Shown here in pieces: positions 24,177 to 24,771 of a stretch of 24,771 bases of DNA. The stretch is taken from positions 1-24,771 of the forward strand of contig CAADVV010000027.1 of assembly GCA_900752535.1 (NCBI GenBank), read 5' to 3'. The number at the start of each line of letters is the position of its first letter. Positions within the stretch are counted from its first letter, which is position 1. Source of the DNA: Bacteroidales bacterium. Lineage in GTDB: Bacteria > Bacteroidota > Bacteroidia > Bacteroidales > Muribaculaceae. The notes under the pieces were generated by a model. It was not told the DNA's origin, made no database searches, and worked only from the letters and a program-made list of their open reading frames with translations. A program made the translations under genes and the position numbers.

Positions 24177-24771
24177 ATGTCATCATCAATTCAGGAATCC
24201 ATGCGCGAGATCATCGAGAAGGAAAGCGCCGCTCTCCGGGCCATACCGGTGAGCGACGCCTATGACCGCGCAATCGGACTGATAATAGAGCATGTCCACA
24301 ACCGTGGCGGCAAACTCGTCACCTCGGGTATGGGCAAAGCCGGGCAGATAGCCCTCAACATCGCCACAACCTTCGCCTCGACAGGAACGCCGTCGGTCAA
24401 CCTCCACCCGAGCGAAGCGCAGCACGGCGATCTGGGAGTGCTCCAGCCCAACGACGTGATGCTCCTGATATCCAATTCGGGCAAGACCCGTGAAATCCTC
24501 GACCTGGTCGGGCTAACACGCCGTCTCTATCCACAGATTCCCATGATTGTCATCACGGGACATCCCGAGAGCGAGCTTGCGGCCGAGGCAGACGTAACCC
24601 TCTCGACAGGCGGGGCCCCGGAAGTCTGCCCGCTCGGACTGACACCCACCACATCAACGACCATCATGACCGTCATCGGCGACATACTGGTTGTCAACGT
24701 CATGAGGCTCACCGGCTTCACGGCGGCTGAGTATGTCCAAAGACCGCACAGCGGGGATCTCTGGCGCCAAA
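24177..24771 (+). CDS. SIS-domain sugar-phosphate isomerase, KpsF/GutQ (KdsD-like), cut by the window end
   Basis: A cytoplasmic aldose-ketose isomerase of the arabinose-5-phosphate isomerase family; KdsD of this family makes the precursor of Kdo for lipopolysaccharide. The 198 codons present cover the whole SIS domain (about 40-180). KLVTSGMGKAGQIALNIA holds the phosphate-binding Ser and Lys, HPSEAQHGDLGVL carries the conserved Glu/His/Asp stretch, and ISNSGKTREI is the second phosphate loop. The conserved PTTSTT segment follows near 160. The usual KdsD has two CBS domains after the SIS domain. I recall Bacteroides relatives with this same QHGDLG wording that end near 210 residues, so this may be a short, CBS-less form. 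The window stops before that can be seen. Confidence 0.88.
   Translation, partial: MSSSIQESMREIIEKESAALRAIPVSDAYDRAIGLIIEHVHNRGGKLVTSGMGKAGQIALNIATTFASTGTPSVNLHPSEAQHGDLGVLQPNDVMLLISNSGKTREILDLVGLTRRLYPQIPMIVITGHPESELAAEADVTLSTGGAPEVCPLGLTPTTSTTIMTVIGDILVVNVMRLTGFTAAEYVQRPHSGDLWRQ

Noticed and set aside
1..24771. CRISPR arrays, tRNA or rRNA genes, insertion sequences, phage or conjugation genes
   Set aside because: None was recognised by eye on either strand. Small RNA genes without a promoter or terminator could still be missed.

Overview
The window looks like chromosomal DNA of a Bacteroidales bacterium, possibly a GC-rich gut lineage such as Muribaculaceae. The order rests on several signs: promoters of the Bacteroidota form TTTG-N20-TAnnTTTG, A-rich rather than strong Shine-Dalgarno leaders, a C-terminal sorting domain of the type IX secretion kind, a lipoprotein TamA homologue (TamL), and a dihydropteroate synthase gene beside a diadenylate cyclase gene. 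The family is a guess from base composition and gene style. I see no CRISPR array, tRNA, rRNA, insertion sequence or phage module.

Layout. (1) 1-2807: the end of folP, the c-di-AMP synthase gene and a membrane glycosyltransferase gene, tightly packed and partly overlapping. (2) 2821-7163: tamL, a phosphoglycolate-phosphatase-like HAD hydrolase and a secreted histidine acid phosphatase, probably one transcription unit. (3) 7285-9454: a textbook promoter drives a phosphate butyryltransferase/butyrate kinase pair, which turns an acyl-CoA into the free acid plus ATP. (4) 9483-12663: two strong hairpins, then on the minus strand a 1013-residue multidomain surface or secreted protein with a type IX sorting tail. 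(5) 12932-14651: a divergent TPR / transmembrane / LuxR-type HTH regulator whose reading frame is broken at a run of seven A's. (6) 14697-16452: a small operon of an ECF sigma factor, a one-pass membrane protein (probable anti-sigma factor) and a Spy/CpxP-like periplasmic protein, closed by a perfect intrinsic terminator. (7) 16548-22151: a giant alpha-2-macroglobulin-like lipoprotein whose thioester site is lost. (8) 22269-23102, minus strand: an orphan AT-richer gene, possibly with a uracil-DNA-glycosylase-like fold. (9) 23103-23683: a 581-base gene-free stretch full of inverted repeats, with a compact promoter/short RNA/terminator cassette. (10) 23684 to the end: mscL and the SIS-domain sugar-phosphate isomerase.

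Envelope biology is the common theme: turgor and wall signalling (c-di-AMP, MscL), outer-membrane assembly (TamL), lipid or glycan modification (glycosyltransferase, isomerase), extracytoplasmic stress sensing (sigma / anti-sigma / Spy-like) and large surface proteins (alpha-2-macroglobulin-like, type IX cargo). The items most worth following are the small RNA cassette upstream of mscL, the A7 frame break in the membrane-bound regulator, the sigma triad next to the thioester-less macroglobulin, and the orphan gene.
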